DNA of 64,000 nucleotides from an uncultured Muribaculaceae bacterium. GTDB lineage: Bacteria; Bacteroidota; Bacteroidia; Bacteroidales; Muribaculaceae. Below the pieces are notes generated by a model, which was not told the origin of the DNA, searched no databases, and worked only from the letters and a program-made list of their open reading frames with translations. The stretch spans positions 1 to 64,000 of the forward strand of contig CAJTWH010000012.1 of the NCBI GenBank assembly GCA_910579995.1, written 5' to 3'. Positions 33,996-42,051 of the stretch are shown piece by piece (the first letter of the stretch is position 1; every line of letters begins with the position of its first letter). The position numbers were made by a program, and so were the translations under genes.

Positions 33996-35696
33996 TCACG
34001 ACATCATCAGCACCAATACCACACCCCACAAGATCAGAAGGGTATTGCCGATGGCGTAGGTGACAGTATATCCCATTGCCGGAATCGAGCTGCCGATGGC
34101 GTCTTGCACTGCACCGAGCGACGCCGTAGTGGTGCGGCTGCCCGCGCAGCAACCCAAGTTTATGGCCGCCGGGAACTTGAATATTTTCTTGCCTATGATC
34201 ATACCTAAGATAAGCGGCAGTGATGTGGCTATCACACCCATGAAGAAGAGCAGGAAGCCTACTTCTTTAAGACCGCTCACAAACGACGGGCCTGAGGTAA
34301 TGCCTACGACGGCGATAAACATGTTGAGGCCGAGATTATCCATCAACCATACGGCCGCCTGGGGAATACCGCCGAATGTGGGCCGCTTTGACCGCAGCCA
34401 ACCTAAAAGCAGGCCGGCGATAAGTGCGCCGCCGCTGGTGCTCAGACTCACCGGTACCGACCCGAAGTGGATTGCAAGAGTGCCGAAGAGGCCGCCGAGG
34501 AATATGCCGAGGCCGACGAAGATAAGATCTGTCTTGGAGCTGCGGCGGTCGGCATAGCCAAGCTCAGAGGCCGCACCGTTGACCTCGCTGCGCAAGCCCA
34601 CGATATTGAGCACATCGCCTTGCTGCACCTTGACCTTGGCAAGAACCGGGATATCGACATTACCGCGATGTATGCTCTTGATCGACACGCCATACATGAA
34701 CTTCGACGAGCGGAGTTGGTCAACGGTCTTGCCGGCTGATTTCTTGGATATGGTCACATCGAGGGTCTCGGCGGGGAAGTTGAGGAGTTCGGCATCGTTG
34801 ACTTCATCGCCTATCCACTTCTCGTCGTCGATGATAAACTCGCGGCGTCCGCTGAGCACTATCTCATCGCCCTTGGCGATTTTGAGGGTGCTGTCGGGGT
34901 CGTGTACGGTGCCGTCGGCAGTGCGTACACGCTCTACGAAGAGCCTGCGCCCCTGATCCTTGAGATATGCCTCGATCTCTTCAATGGTCTTGCCACCCTC
35001 AAAGAAGTCGGCGCTCACCTTATAGGCTCGGAACGCCACCGGGCGCAATGCGTTTATATAGTTGGGATCCGAAGAGGCTGCGCCCTGATTCATCTCCTTT
35101 TCAAGAGCCGCGGTCTCGGCTTTCACTTTCTTGATACCGCCCAAGAGCGCCGGGCCGAGATTGGCAAGGATATATGCCGAGCCGATAGTACCGAACACGT
35201 ATGTCACGGCATAGCATACCGGTATTATCTCAAGCCACTCTTTCTGAGTCGCCTCCGGCACGCCCAAAGTGCCTATCGTGCTTGTGCCCACGCCGATTAC
35301 CGCCGACATAGTCTGCGCGCCGGCAAGCAGGCCTACAGCCTCTCCGACATTATATCCCATCACTTTGGCCACGCCCCATGTGCAGAGCAGACACAGCACG
35401 CATACCACCACGGCGAAAATCACCTGTTTGATACCGTCGCCACGCAAGGCATGGAAAAACTGCGGACCGACACTGTAGCCTATCGAGAAGAGGAACAGCA
35501 GGAAAAAGACATCTTTGAGCGGGCCGGGGATAGAAATATCCATCTGCCCCACTACCACACCCACAAGCAGCACCGATGTGACTGTACCAAGTGAAAATGA
35601 CTTATACTTTAGCTGGCCGATAAAGAAGCCCACGCCGATAGTAAGAAACACGGCCAAGGCCGGGTTTGCCCTCATTGTTTCTATAAACCAATCCAT
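33996..35696 (-). CDS. AspT/AAEX-family amino-acid exchanger (YidE-like)
   Basis: A 566-aa transporter of the aspartate:alanine exchanger family. Two blocks of about five membrane segments (1-175 and 390-566) flank a central cytoplasmic region with two RCK-C-like domains (about 215-295 and 300-375). The second block has the conserved GCCAGSRTTTASLGAVQDA segment. AspT itself exchanges aspartate for alanine and generates proton-motive force by decarboxylation. Lying first in the GAD locus, it may exchange a decarboxylation substrate/product pair or glutamate; the substrate is inferred only. No consensus promoter box is evident upstream. Confidence 0.82.
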   Translation of the reverse strand: MDWFIETMRANPALAVFLTIGVGFFIGQLKYKSFSLGTVTSVLLVGVVVGQMDISIPGPLKDVFFLLFLFSIGYSVGPQFFHALRGDGIKQVIFAVVVCVLCLLCTWGVAKVMGYNVGEAVGLLAGAQTMSAVIGVGTSTIGTLGVPEATQKEWLEIIPVCYAVTYVFGTIGSAYILANLGPALLGGIKKVKAETAALEKEMNQGAASSDPNYINALRPVAFRAYKVSADFFEGGKTIEEIEAYLKDQGRRLFVERVRTADGTVHDPDSTLKIAKGDEIVLSGRREFIIDDEKWIGDEVNDAELLNFPAETLDVTISKKSAGKTVDQLRSSKFMYGVSIKSIHRGNVDIPVLAKVKVQQGDVLNIVGLRSEVNGAASELGYADRRSSKTDLIFVGLGIFLGGLFGTLAIHFGSVPVSLSTSGGALIAGLLLGWLRSKRPTFGGIPQAAVWLMDNLGLNMFIAVVGITSGPSFVSGLKEVGFLLFFMGVIATSLPLILGMIIGKKIFKFPAAINLGCCAGSRTTTASLGAVQDAIGSSIPAMGYTVTYAIGNTLLILWGVVLVLMMS

Positions 35697-35800
35697 ACAA
35701 TATACTTTTAATCAATAGTTGAATATTCGTGTCTGTAATATGAATAACATTGCCGGCGCCCCAAGTGTTCCGAAAGCTCAGTTTTTTATATCATCCGGCC

Positions 35801-35868
35801 CAACTTTAGCAAGCTTAAGCTGAATAGGCAAAAAAGCAAAAAAGGCAATTGCCCATGGCAGGCAAGAG
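35801..35868 (+). repeat. 68-base dispersed intergenic repeat, copy 2
   Basis: It matches 16425-16492 (opposite strand) at 58 of 68 positions. The start CAACTTTAGCAAGCTTAAG and end GGCAGGCAAGAG are nearly invariant, while the A-rich middle varies. Confidence 0.7.
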
Positions 35869-36041
35869 TTATGTTCGCTTTCATAATTCTGATTCAAAAC
35901 TATAACAGGCTGTTGTAGTTTTGGACGAGATATATCTATTTGTTTATTTTTAATTATGAGTATCTATAATAGCCCCACGCCGCCATCTGCGGCTATTTGC
36001 ACCGCTATTTGAAATTTTTTCATCAAAAACATTAAAAAATA

Positions 36042-36073
36042 TTTGCAGATACCCTGCAAACTCTTTATATTTG
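36042..36073 (+). promoter_or_regulatory. Promoter of the composite regulator gene
   Basis: TTTG at 36042-36045, a 20-base spacer, and TATATTTG at 36066-36073, 71 bases before the ATG at 36145. It rules out the longer reading that would start at 36043. Confidence 0.7.
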
Positions 36074-36144
36074 CAGTGCAAAACAATACTATAAACAACA
36101 AATCCGGTTTGCTGTTTTTCTATAACCTGCATCTATTTAATGTG

Positions 36145-38424
36145 ATGAATGTCTACCGTAATACACCTCTGGAACAATTTACCGGCAGCCACGGACTCTC
36201 GGTAAGGGCTCTCAATGTGTGCAGATCCAACGGCATTGTCACCCTTGGCGACTTGCTCAACTGCGACCCCGAAGCCCTGCCCGGTCTGCGTAATTGCGGT
36301 GCAAAAAGCGCGGCCGAACTGTTCGCTCTGAGAGCTAAATATCTCTCGGCACCGGCCGATCTCTTTACCGACATTCTGCGCCGTGGCCTCCAAGAATCGT
36401 TCCTCAGAGCCAAACGACAACTCTCCGACAATCAGAACCGGCTCATCGAAAAAGCAATGGGCGCTTTTGGAGTCGACGCCACAACCACCGGCTGCTTCGT
36501 GGAGACTCCTTTTCTGTTTATCGACAATGTAGTCAAGGCAGAGCCTCAACTTCGCACTGCCATCCTCGAGGCCATGGCTGCCCTCTTCGCCGCTTGGAAA
36601 ACCGAGACAGCCTCCGACGCCGAGAATTTAAGACTCCTCGACGCAAATCTTAATTATGTAGAGCAGCTCCGCGCACGATATGAGGCCGAGAATATCTTCG
36701 CCTCATTTCCCCCTACATTCCGCAGCCTCCTCAACCGCCGCTACCGCGAGAAATTCAACGCTCTCTCGGTAAGGACAGTAAACGCCATGTCGTTTCTCGC
36801 CGAACTCAAGAATGCTATTCCATATATATTCGGCATAAGAGTCCTTGACTCCCATAAGCTCAAGAATGCCGGCGCACGCACCATCATGGAAATGCACGCC
36901 TTCCTCAACGAGCGCAAGGCCAAACTTCTCGATATTTTCACTGAAGCAAAAAACGGAGGCAAGGCGTGGGACGACCGCATGGCCTCGATGTTTGCCGCCG
37001 ACATAGCCGCAAGATTCCCCTTCCTCAATCATGATGAGGTAATGCAGGTGGCCGCCACAGAAAGATTGGGTAAATCACCCCAGCCTCTTTATCTGCTGGA
37101 AAGATATGTCATGCACAGCGATTCGCGCCCCGCAAAGATATATGCCATGCGATATGGCATAGGACGCGGGGGAAAGCGAATGCACTGCGCTGATATAGGC
37201 CGGAAGATGGGCCTCTCGGGTGAAAGGGTGAGGCAGCTCGCCGCAACCCAACTGCCTCTGCCGGTAGAGCTGTCGCAAATTCTTGCAGGCTCTCTGGCGT
37301 GGCTCAACGGCAAGGTCGTAAGCGAAGACAACCCCGCATGGCTCGCCGAAATCAATAAAGCCGCCCTCTCGGAATCAGTGCCCCAGCTGATGGCTCTGGC
37401 CACGACACTGAAACCGGAATACATAATGGTGCAGCTCACGCCAGAGGCAAAGACTTGGCTTGTAAACCGTGAATTGCTCACCGGCGTCAACCTTATGACC
37501 TCGCTCAGACTTCTGACGCAGACTATCGAGATGAGGCGCACAAAGAGCGAGACTTTCTCGGTAGCCCCATATATATTCATGGGTAAGGCACGCGATGAGT
37601 TCCATGCCGACGTAGAGGCGCTCCACCAGATCTATCTTGAATGTATATCACATTGCAACAATGTGATTGTCAATCCCGACGGCACTTTTACGGCTACCCC
37701 GAACAAGCTCGACATCATCAGTGCCCTCGAAGACGTTCTTGAGAAGCTCGGCAAATCCGTCTCTTATTCAGAGCTGTGCGACGCTTTCGACAAGAGCAAT
37801 CCCGGACAGCTCTCCGACACCCGCCGGCAACTCCGGTCATATATCTTCCGCAGCAAGCTCATCGCTCCCGTTGGCCGCTCGGGCCGATATGTGATGAAAC
37901 ATTGGGAAAACGCATTCTCCGGCACTGTGGTGCAATGCATGGCCATGGAGCTCAAGAATGCCGGCGAGCCGCTCTCGGCAAGCGAGCTCCACAAGAGAGT
38001 GAAGAAATTCTTCCCCACAACAAGCGTCAACAGCATAAACGTTTTCGCATATCTCGATAAAGGCCGTACCATAATCATGCTGCCGGACAAACGCTATGTC
38101 CTCGCCGGCACGGGCTACGACAGTCTCGCCGGCAACAACCGACGCTGTGTGTCGTTCGACTCGCGCTTTGAGGCGCTGGAGGCTTTCGTGGGCGAACACC
38201 GCCGCTTCCCACTGCTCAGCGACGCCAAGCACGTGTCGCTGCGCCGATGGCTCGACAATGTAAGGCACGGAGTGGTGGTATTGCCATATCGCCAGCGTGC
38301 AAGGCTCGATGATTTCATCCGGCGCAATCTCACCTTACCTACGACCAGCTCTCAGGCTTCTTTCCGCAGGCATGTCCACAGTGTGATACAGCATGTATGC
38401 CGCTTCGGAGCCATGCCAACCTAG
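36145..38424 (+). CDS. Composite nucleic-acid-binding/transcription-like protein, interrupted by an amber codon
   Basis: A 759-aa product up to the TAG. Residues about 8-67 look like the helix-hairpin-helix of the RNA polymerase alpha C-terminal domain (ALPGLRNCGAKSAAEL). Around 342-370 a helix-turn-helix resembles sigma-70 region 4 (ADIGRKMGLSGERVRQLA). About 519-585 and 592-655 resemble two tandem winged-helix (HARE-HTH-like) modules. From about 674 there is a helicase-associated-like repeat (EHRRFP...LRRWL). The same frame continues for 42 protein-like codons after the TAG to a TGA at 38551-38553. Role unknown; by its domains it should act on DNA or RNA polymerase. It stands alone, with its own promoter and terminator. 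Confidence 0.7.
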   Translation: MNVYRNTPLEQFTGSHGLSVRALNVCRSNGIVTLGDLLNCDPEALPGLRNCGAKSAAELFALRAKYLSAPADLFTDILRRGLQESFLRAKRQLSDNQNRLIEKAMGAFGVDATTTGCFVETPFLFIDNVVKAEPQLRTAILEAMAALFAAWKTETASDAENLRLLDANLNYVEQLRARYEAENIFASFPPTFRSLLNRRYREKFNALSVRTVNAMSFLAELKNAIPYIFGIRVLDSHKLKNAGARTIMEMHAFLNERKAKLLDIFTEAKNGGKAWDDRMASMFAADIAARFPFLNHDEVMQVAATERLGKSPQPLYLLERYVMHSDSRPAKIYAMRYGIGRGGKRMHCADIGRKMGLSGERVRQLAATQLPLPVELSQILAGSLAWLNGKVVSEDNPAWLAEINKAALSESVPQLMALATTLKPEYIMVQLTPEAKTWLVNRELLTGVNLMTSLRLLTQTIEMRRTKSETFSVAPYIFMGKARDEFHADVEALHQIYLECISHCNNVIVNPDGTFTATPNKLDIISALEDVLEKLGKSVSYSELCDAFDKSNPGQLSDTRRQLRSYIFRSKLIAPVGRSGRYVMKHWENAFSGTVVQCMAMELKNAGEPLSASELHKRVKKFFPTTSVNSINVFAYLDKGRTIIMLPDKRYVLAGTGYDSLAGNNRRCVSFDSRFEALEAFVGEHRRFPLLSDAKHVSLRRWLDNVRHGVVVLPYRQRARLDDFIRRNLTLPTTSSQASFRRHVHSVIQHVCRFGAMPT

Positions 38425-38553
38425 GCCAACGGTGCGATCGACTATCATTGGCTCCAACGCATAAGGCAGTCAAAACGCCCCTACGGCGACCTGCGCGACG
38501 CCGACTACCTCCACCTGCAGTCATTCCTCTCCAACTTCGGCTATACCATCTGA
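38425..38553 (+). pseudogene. In-frame continuation after the amber codon
   Basis: The 42 codons between TAG (38422-38424) and TGA (38551-38553) complete what looks like a second helicase-associated-like repeat: RFGAMP before the stop, then YHWLQRIRQSKRPYG and LHLQSFLSNFGY after it, parallel to RRFPLL, LRRWLDNVRHG and RARLDDFI upstream. The TAG could come from a CAG by one transition. Either the gene is truncated or the codon is read through; sequencing error is also possible. Confidence 0.65.
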
Positions 38554-38587
38554 CCCGCCCGTCTGAATGTCGTAAATATAAAATATA

Positions 38588-38620
38588 CCCGCATACTTTT
38601 GCAGAATATGCGGGTTTTGT
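38588..38620 (+). terminator. Terminator after the composite regulator gene
   Basis: CCCGCATA (38588-38595) and TATGCGGG (38607-38614) form a perfect 8-bp stem followed by TTTTG. Its position 34 bases after the downstream TGA, not after the TAG, fits the gene having ended at the TGA. Confidence 0.7.
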
Positions 38621-38645
38621 AAAATATACTTTATATTTTCGCGGT

Positions 38646-39242
38646 CTATTTGCGGTAGATCACCTTCGACGGCGCCCACTTGTCTTTGGGAGTTGACGGT
38701 GCTTTGGGATAGCCCAGCGATATGATATTGAAAGGCTCGAGATTAGCCGGCAGGTCGAGGATGGCGCGAAGCTTCTCGGCACGCTCCTCTACCGGATATA
38801 TGCCGCACCATACTCCGCCAAGACCCAAGGCATGGGCGGCAAGAAGTATATTCTCGGTAGCTGCCGAGCAGTCAAGAGTCCAATTGCCTATCCGACGGGT
38901 ATCGCCGGTGAAAGTATTGTCAATATTGCCGCAGACAACTATTGCCAGCGGAGCCGACGCCACCATCTTGGCGGTCTTGAAACTTGCCGCGATAGAGTCT
39001 TTGACAGCGTCATTGCTTATCACGACAAAGGTCCAAGGCTGCTTGTTTACCGCACTCGGAGCTGCCATGCCGGCGCGGAGAAGAGTCTCCACAATCTCAT
39101 CGGGGATAGCGCGGTCGGAGTAAGCACGCACACTCGTGCGCGTCATTATGCAGTCGATGACTGCATTGTCGGTCTGCGCACTCACTTCAAGTGCGCCCAC
39201 CACTGCCATTATAAGCAGAAAAAACAGATTTTTGAAAGTCAT
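38646..39242 (-). CDS. Exported nitroreductase-family protein
   Basis: A 198-aa flavin enzyme with a signal peptide (about 1-22, VSAQ). The FMN-binding RTSVRAYSDR motif follows at about 35-44, then AAPSAVNKQPWTFVV and the C-terminal LGGVWCGIYP and SLGYP segments. Most nitroreductases are cytoplasmic; periplasmic forms occur in Bacteroidetes, and their partner reductants are unclear. A loss of cofactor is not indicated, as all main segments are present. Confidence 0.85.
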   Translation of the reverse strand: MTFKNLFFLLIMAVVGALEVSAQTDNAVIDCIMTRTSVRAYSDRAIPDEIVETLLRAGMAAPSAVNKQPWTFVVISNDAVKDSIAASFKTAKMVASAPLAIVVCGNIDNTFTGDTRRIGNWTLDCSAATENILLAAHALGLGGVWCGIYPVEERAEKLRAILDLPANLEPFNIISLGYPKAPSTPKDKWAPSKVIYRK

Positions 39243-39360
39243 ATAAAATTCAATTTTCAGGCTCTGATGGAAATTTTTTGGTCGTCAGAGGGGTTGTTTT
39301 GGCATAAAAACAGGCCATTTAACACTCTCAACGGAAATTTTAGGGAATGTTAACAATTTC

Positions 39361-40626
39361 TTACCAGCCTCCGGAGGCACCGCCGCCGCCGGTCATACCA
39401 CCGCCGAAACCGCCTCCACCGAAGCCGCCTCCACCTCCGAAGCCGTTGCCTCCCCGACCTCCGCCGCTGATGATTACCGGCGCAACGAGCATGGGCAAGA
39501 TATAACGCTTGGCATTGACGTGGCCGCAGTTGAGACAGGTATATTCTTTCACGCCCTCACCGCGGCTCACCGTCGTAGGCTGACGCAATATGCGGTCGCG
39601 GGTAAGACGACAGGCGCGCGAGTGGCACAGCTCGCAGGGCGTATAGCCCGAGTTGGCGTTGACGTAGGGCTCTATATCAGTCTCGCCGCACTTGGGGCAC
39701 AGCCATACGTCGTAATCCACCGAGCCTATGCGCTCTTCGGTATCCTGAGCCTGCGAGAGATAGTCATTGTCGTGCACCTCATCTACCTTCGTCATCTTGG
39801 TGCCGCAATGCGGACACTTACGCGGGGCATTGCGCAGGCGGCCCATAGAGAGCAACAATGGTACCGAAGCTATCGCCGGCACGCCGAGGCCGAAGAATGT
39901 AAAGGCGAGATATACCGGTTTGAGATGGCTCAGGGCCATATATCTGTCGTGGCGCGATTTACCTCGTGAGCTATAAAGGGTGATAAGAAATACTATCAAC
40001 AACACCAAGGCTATCATCCCGGCGATGGCGAAATAGGTATGGAAAAACGACTTCAGATCCACCTCCTCACTCTCTGAGGCGAAATCGGCGTCGGCCATCG
40101 AAGAGCGTATCTCCTCGGCAGCCTCGGGGTCGGTGAGGATGGTGCCTATAGTCTGCGACGCAGCCACTATACCCTCGTCATAGTCGCCGCGGCGGAATGC
40201 CGGGAACATCTGATTGCGCAGAATGCCTGCGCATACGACATCGGGAAGCACCCCCTCGAGACCATAGCCGGGGCGTATGGCAGCCTTGCGCAAATCCTTG
40301 GCCACGAGAATGAGCAGGCCGTTGTCGACATCGCTCTTGCCGAGCCCCCACTTGGTGAAAAGGTCGGTGGCAAAGCCGTCGATATCGCCTCCCTCGATAT
40401 CATCCACTATCACCACCACAGCCTCGGCCGAGGTAGAGCGGCGTATCGTGCGCATTATCTCATCGGTTTGGGCAAGAGCCTGCGGCGAGAGTATGCCGTC
40501 GGGGTCGGATACAAAACGAGTGCTGTCGGCCAGATGCACATTCGGTATCTGATCGACAGTATAAGTTGCCGCAAAGGCGGCCAGAGAGAGTAATAAGATA
40601 TTAAGTACTGCTAATATACGCTTCAT
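39361..40626 (-). CDS. TPM-domain protein with zinc-ribbon region and Gly-rich tail
   Basis: The 421-aa protein has a signal peptide (about 1-19), a TPM/YgcG domain (about 35-165, including the DPDGILS start and GLLILVAKDLRKAAIRPGYGLEG), a membrane segment (about 198-218), and a second hydrophobic stretch (about 238-260). Four CxxC pairs (CPHC, CPKC, CELC, CLNC) at about 272-375 suggest two zinc ribbons. The tail is rich in glycine, like YgcG and Rubredoxin-type TPM proteins. It is the last gene of the YtxH/holin-like cluster and overlaps the upstream gene by four bases. A role in membrane-protein quality control is inferred from TPM proteins elsewhere. Confidence 0.82.
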   Translation of the reverse strand: MKRILAVLNILLLSLAAFAATYTVDQIPNVHLADSTRFVSDPDGILSPQALAQTDEIMRTIRRSTSAEAVVVIVDDIEGGDIDGFATDLFTKWGLGKSDVDNGLLILVAKDLRKAAIRPGYGLEGVLPDVVCAGILRNQMFPAFRRGDYDEGIVAASQTIGTILTDPEAAEEIRSSMADADFASESEEVDLKSFFHTYFAIAGMIALVLLIVFLITLYSSRGKSRHDRYMALSHLKPVYLAFTFFGLGVPAIASVPLLLSMGRLRNAPRKCPHCGTKMTKVDEVHDNDYLSQAQDTEERIGSVDYDVWLCPKCGETDIEPYVNANSGYTPCELCHSRACRLTRDRILRQPTTVSRGEGVKEYTCLNCGHVNAKRYILPMLVAPVIISGGGRGGNGFGGGGGFGGGGFGGGMTGGGGASGGW

Positions 40627-40916
40627 TTCTTACGGCGGAAAACTGGTGCTGCCATGCGGAAAAGACGTATGGCGAAGAAAGCATATTCGGCCACGGTGAA
40701 AGCGCCGGCCACTCGCGACAATATCGACGAACGTCCGCCAAGCAAGGGTGCTTTCTGCTTGCATTGGTCTACGGCGGCGCTGAGCTTGAACTTCTGTATC
40801 TCCATCCTCGCCTGTACCAAGGCGCGACGCATGCGTATCTGGTCAAGGGTATAGCCCGCCCACTGGATGTCTTCTTCTTTAGGATACGGGGGTAGATTGA
40901 TCATGGCCGGTTTCAT
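40623..40916 (-). CDS. Small conserved-looking protein, 97 aa
   Basis: Not assigned to a family. The N-terminal half is charged with an IQWAGYTLDQIRMRRALVQA helix; the C-terminal third has an amphipathic or membrane-associated segment (about 68-90) and a basic end (FRRKK). It overlaps the holin-like gene by up to 38 bases and the TPM gene by 4, so it is translationally coupled into the cluster. A start at 40904 would shorten it by four residues. Confidence 0.6.
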   Translation of the reverse strand: MKPAMINLPPYPKEEDIQWAGYTLDQIRMRRALVQARMEIQKFKLSAAVDQCKQKAPLLGGRSSILSRVAGAFTVAEYAFFAIRLFRMAAPVFRRKK

Positions 40917-41271
40917 TTTGTGACGGCGCCGGAAGCAATATCGAACTGATAAACCGCGCTATCGGATTGAGAAGTAGAGCCTTGCGGCAAGCGACAAGGA
41001 CTATGAGCAACACAATATAGAACCCCGCCACGATGACAAACGACCAAAGCGGGCTCAGGCTCTGAGCCAAAGCTATGCCTACTGCGATGGAAACAAACAC
41101 CAGTGCCACCGTGACTATTATCGTCAGCAGCGACGCAAGCGCTATGGTAGCCAGCAGCCGCGTGAGCTTCTCGGCCACGTTGAGACGTGTGTCTTCTATC
41201 AGCAACTTGAGATATTTGCTCAAGATCTGCCCTATACCCGAAAGGCTGCCGGGATTGTCGTGCGTGTCCAT
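40879..41271 (-). CDS. Phage-holin-like (superfamily III/DUF) membrane protein
   Basis: A 130-aa protein with a helical N-terminus (about 8-35) and two long hydrophobic helices (about 40-65 and 72-98), the layout of the putative Actinobacteria/Bacteroidetes holin-X family. These are not lytic holins but membrane proteins found next to YtxH genes. The ATG at 41271 is chosen over 41346, since the longer form reads through the intergenic hairpin. Likely role: envelope stress, inferred from neighbours. Confidence 0.7.
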   Translation of the reverse strand: MDTHDNPGSLSGIGQILSKYLKLLIEDTRLNVAEKLTRLLATIALASLLTIIVTVALVFVSIAVGIALAQSLSPLWSFVIVAGFYIVLLIVLVACRKALLLNPIARFISSILLPAPSQNETGHDQSTPVS

Positions 41272-41348
41272 AATGTGATTGTATTGATTCAGAAAAAAAG
41301 AGGGGAAGAGCGGAGACCCGCCGGGGGCAGGCCTCCCTGTCAACATGA

Positions 41349-41543
41349 TTATTTCTTTGACTCCTCTACTTCAGAAGCGATGAGCTCTACGAGTTCGTCT
41401 ACATCATCGGCTGCGATGATACCTTTCTTCTGGAGTATGAGGCGGATACGTTCGCGGAGTTCCTCGCCTGTGGTGGGAGTGAGGAGAGCGGTGGCGGCAG
41501 CGCCTACGGCGGCGCCGACAAGGAAAGTCATTAATCCTTTCAT
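41349..41543 (-). CDS. YtxH-like small protein, 64 aa
   Basis: One N-terminal membrane helix rich in Ala/Gly (about 5-24), followed by TPTTGEELRERIR and a charged helix. This is the YtxH layout (general-stress membrane protein). It is paralogous in design to the 67-aa protein upstream. Confidence 0.75.
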   Translation of the reverse strand: MKGLMTFLVGAAVGAAATALLTPTTGEELRERIRLILQKKGIIAADDVDELVELIASEVEESKK

Positions 41544-41634
41544 GGGTGCGGTATATGTTTACAAGTTACAGGTTTACAGGCTCGGGCTCTTCAGCCTTGC
41601 ACCCATAAACCCGGATTCATTTCTGAACCTCAAA

Positions 41635-41838
41635 TTATTTTACTTCTTTGATTTCTTCTGCAATCTGATCAGCGAGACTCTCGAGGTCACCCTCCTTGAT
41701 ACCCGGCACATGGCTGCGGATATAAGAGCGGATGGCGGCGCGGGTGTCGCTGCCTTTCTGGGGAGCAAGAAGAAGTGCGGTTGCTGCGCCTACGAGGGCG
41801 CCGCCGATAGCGGCGATGATAATGGGAAGTCCTTTCAT
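41635..41838 (-). CDS. YtxH-like small protein, 67 aa
   Basis: It has an N-terminal MKGLPIIIAAIGG helix, a GAATALLLAPQKGSDTR motif typical of YtxH proteins and a C-terminal acidic amphipathic helix. It is first in the envelope cluster behind a clear promoter. The two YtxH-like genes share the MKGL start and the AATALL(L/T)xP pattern, which suggests tandem duplication. Confidence 0.78.
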   Translation of the reverse strand: MKGLPIIIAAIGGALVGAATALLLAPQKGSDTRAAIRSYIRSHVPGIKEGDLESLADQIAEEIKEVK

Positions 41839-41885
41839 TGTTATGCGTTTTTTGGTTTGTTAGTAGTTTACTTTCTTAAAACATA

Positions 41886-41918
41886 CAAAGGTAACAAAAA
41901 GTTCCCGACTCTTGCAAA
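41886..41918 (-). promoter_or_regulatory. Promoter of the YtxH/holin/TPM cluster
   Basis: Minus strand TTTG (41918-41915), a 21-base spacer, and TACCTTTG (41893-41886). Confidence 0.65.
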
Positions 41919-41978
41919 CAAATTTGCCATTATCCTCCGTTTTATCCATTTCTAAAGCTCTAATACCTGAAAAATTAT

Positions 41979-42009
41979 TTTGAATTTTAGAGTTTATTGA
42001 TTAATTTTG
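41979..42009 (+). promoter_or_regulatory. Promoter of the 42-47 kb island
   Basis: TTTG at 41979-41982, a 19-base spacer, and TAATTTTG at 42002-42009, 43 bases before the first ATG. Confidence 0.65.
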
Positions 42010-42051
42010 TGGGGAATAGTAGTTCAAAGAAATAATTAAACCCAACAAATA

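Larger units (their letters stand above)
35697..36144. other. Intergenic region between the acid-resistance locus and the composite regulator
   Basis: It contains the second 68-base repeat (35801-35868), a 12-bp stem at 35896-35922 (AAAACTATAACA against TGTTGTAGTTTT with a 3-base loop), a short GCCGC/GCGGC hairpin near 35991-36005, and the promoter at 36042-36073. No other gene is visible. Confidence 0.55.

Noticed and set aside
36043..36144. N-terminal extension of the composite regulator
   Set aside because: The promoter -33 and -7 boxes fall inside it, and the added residues are hydrophobic and AT-encoded, unlike the mature start.
40879..41271. Prophage holin
   Set aside because: No other phage gene is near, and the protein is of the chromosomal holin-like family found with YtxH genes.
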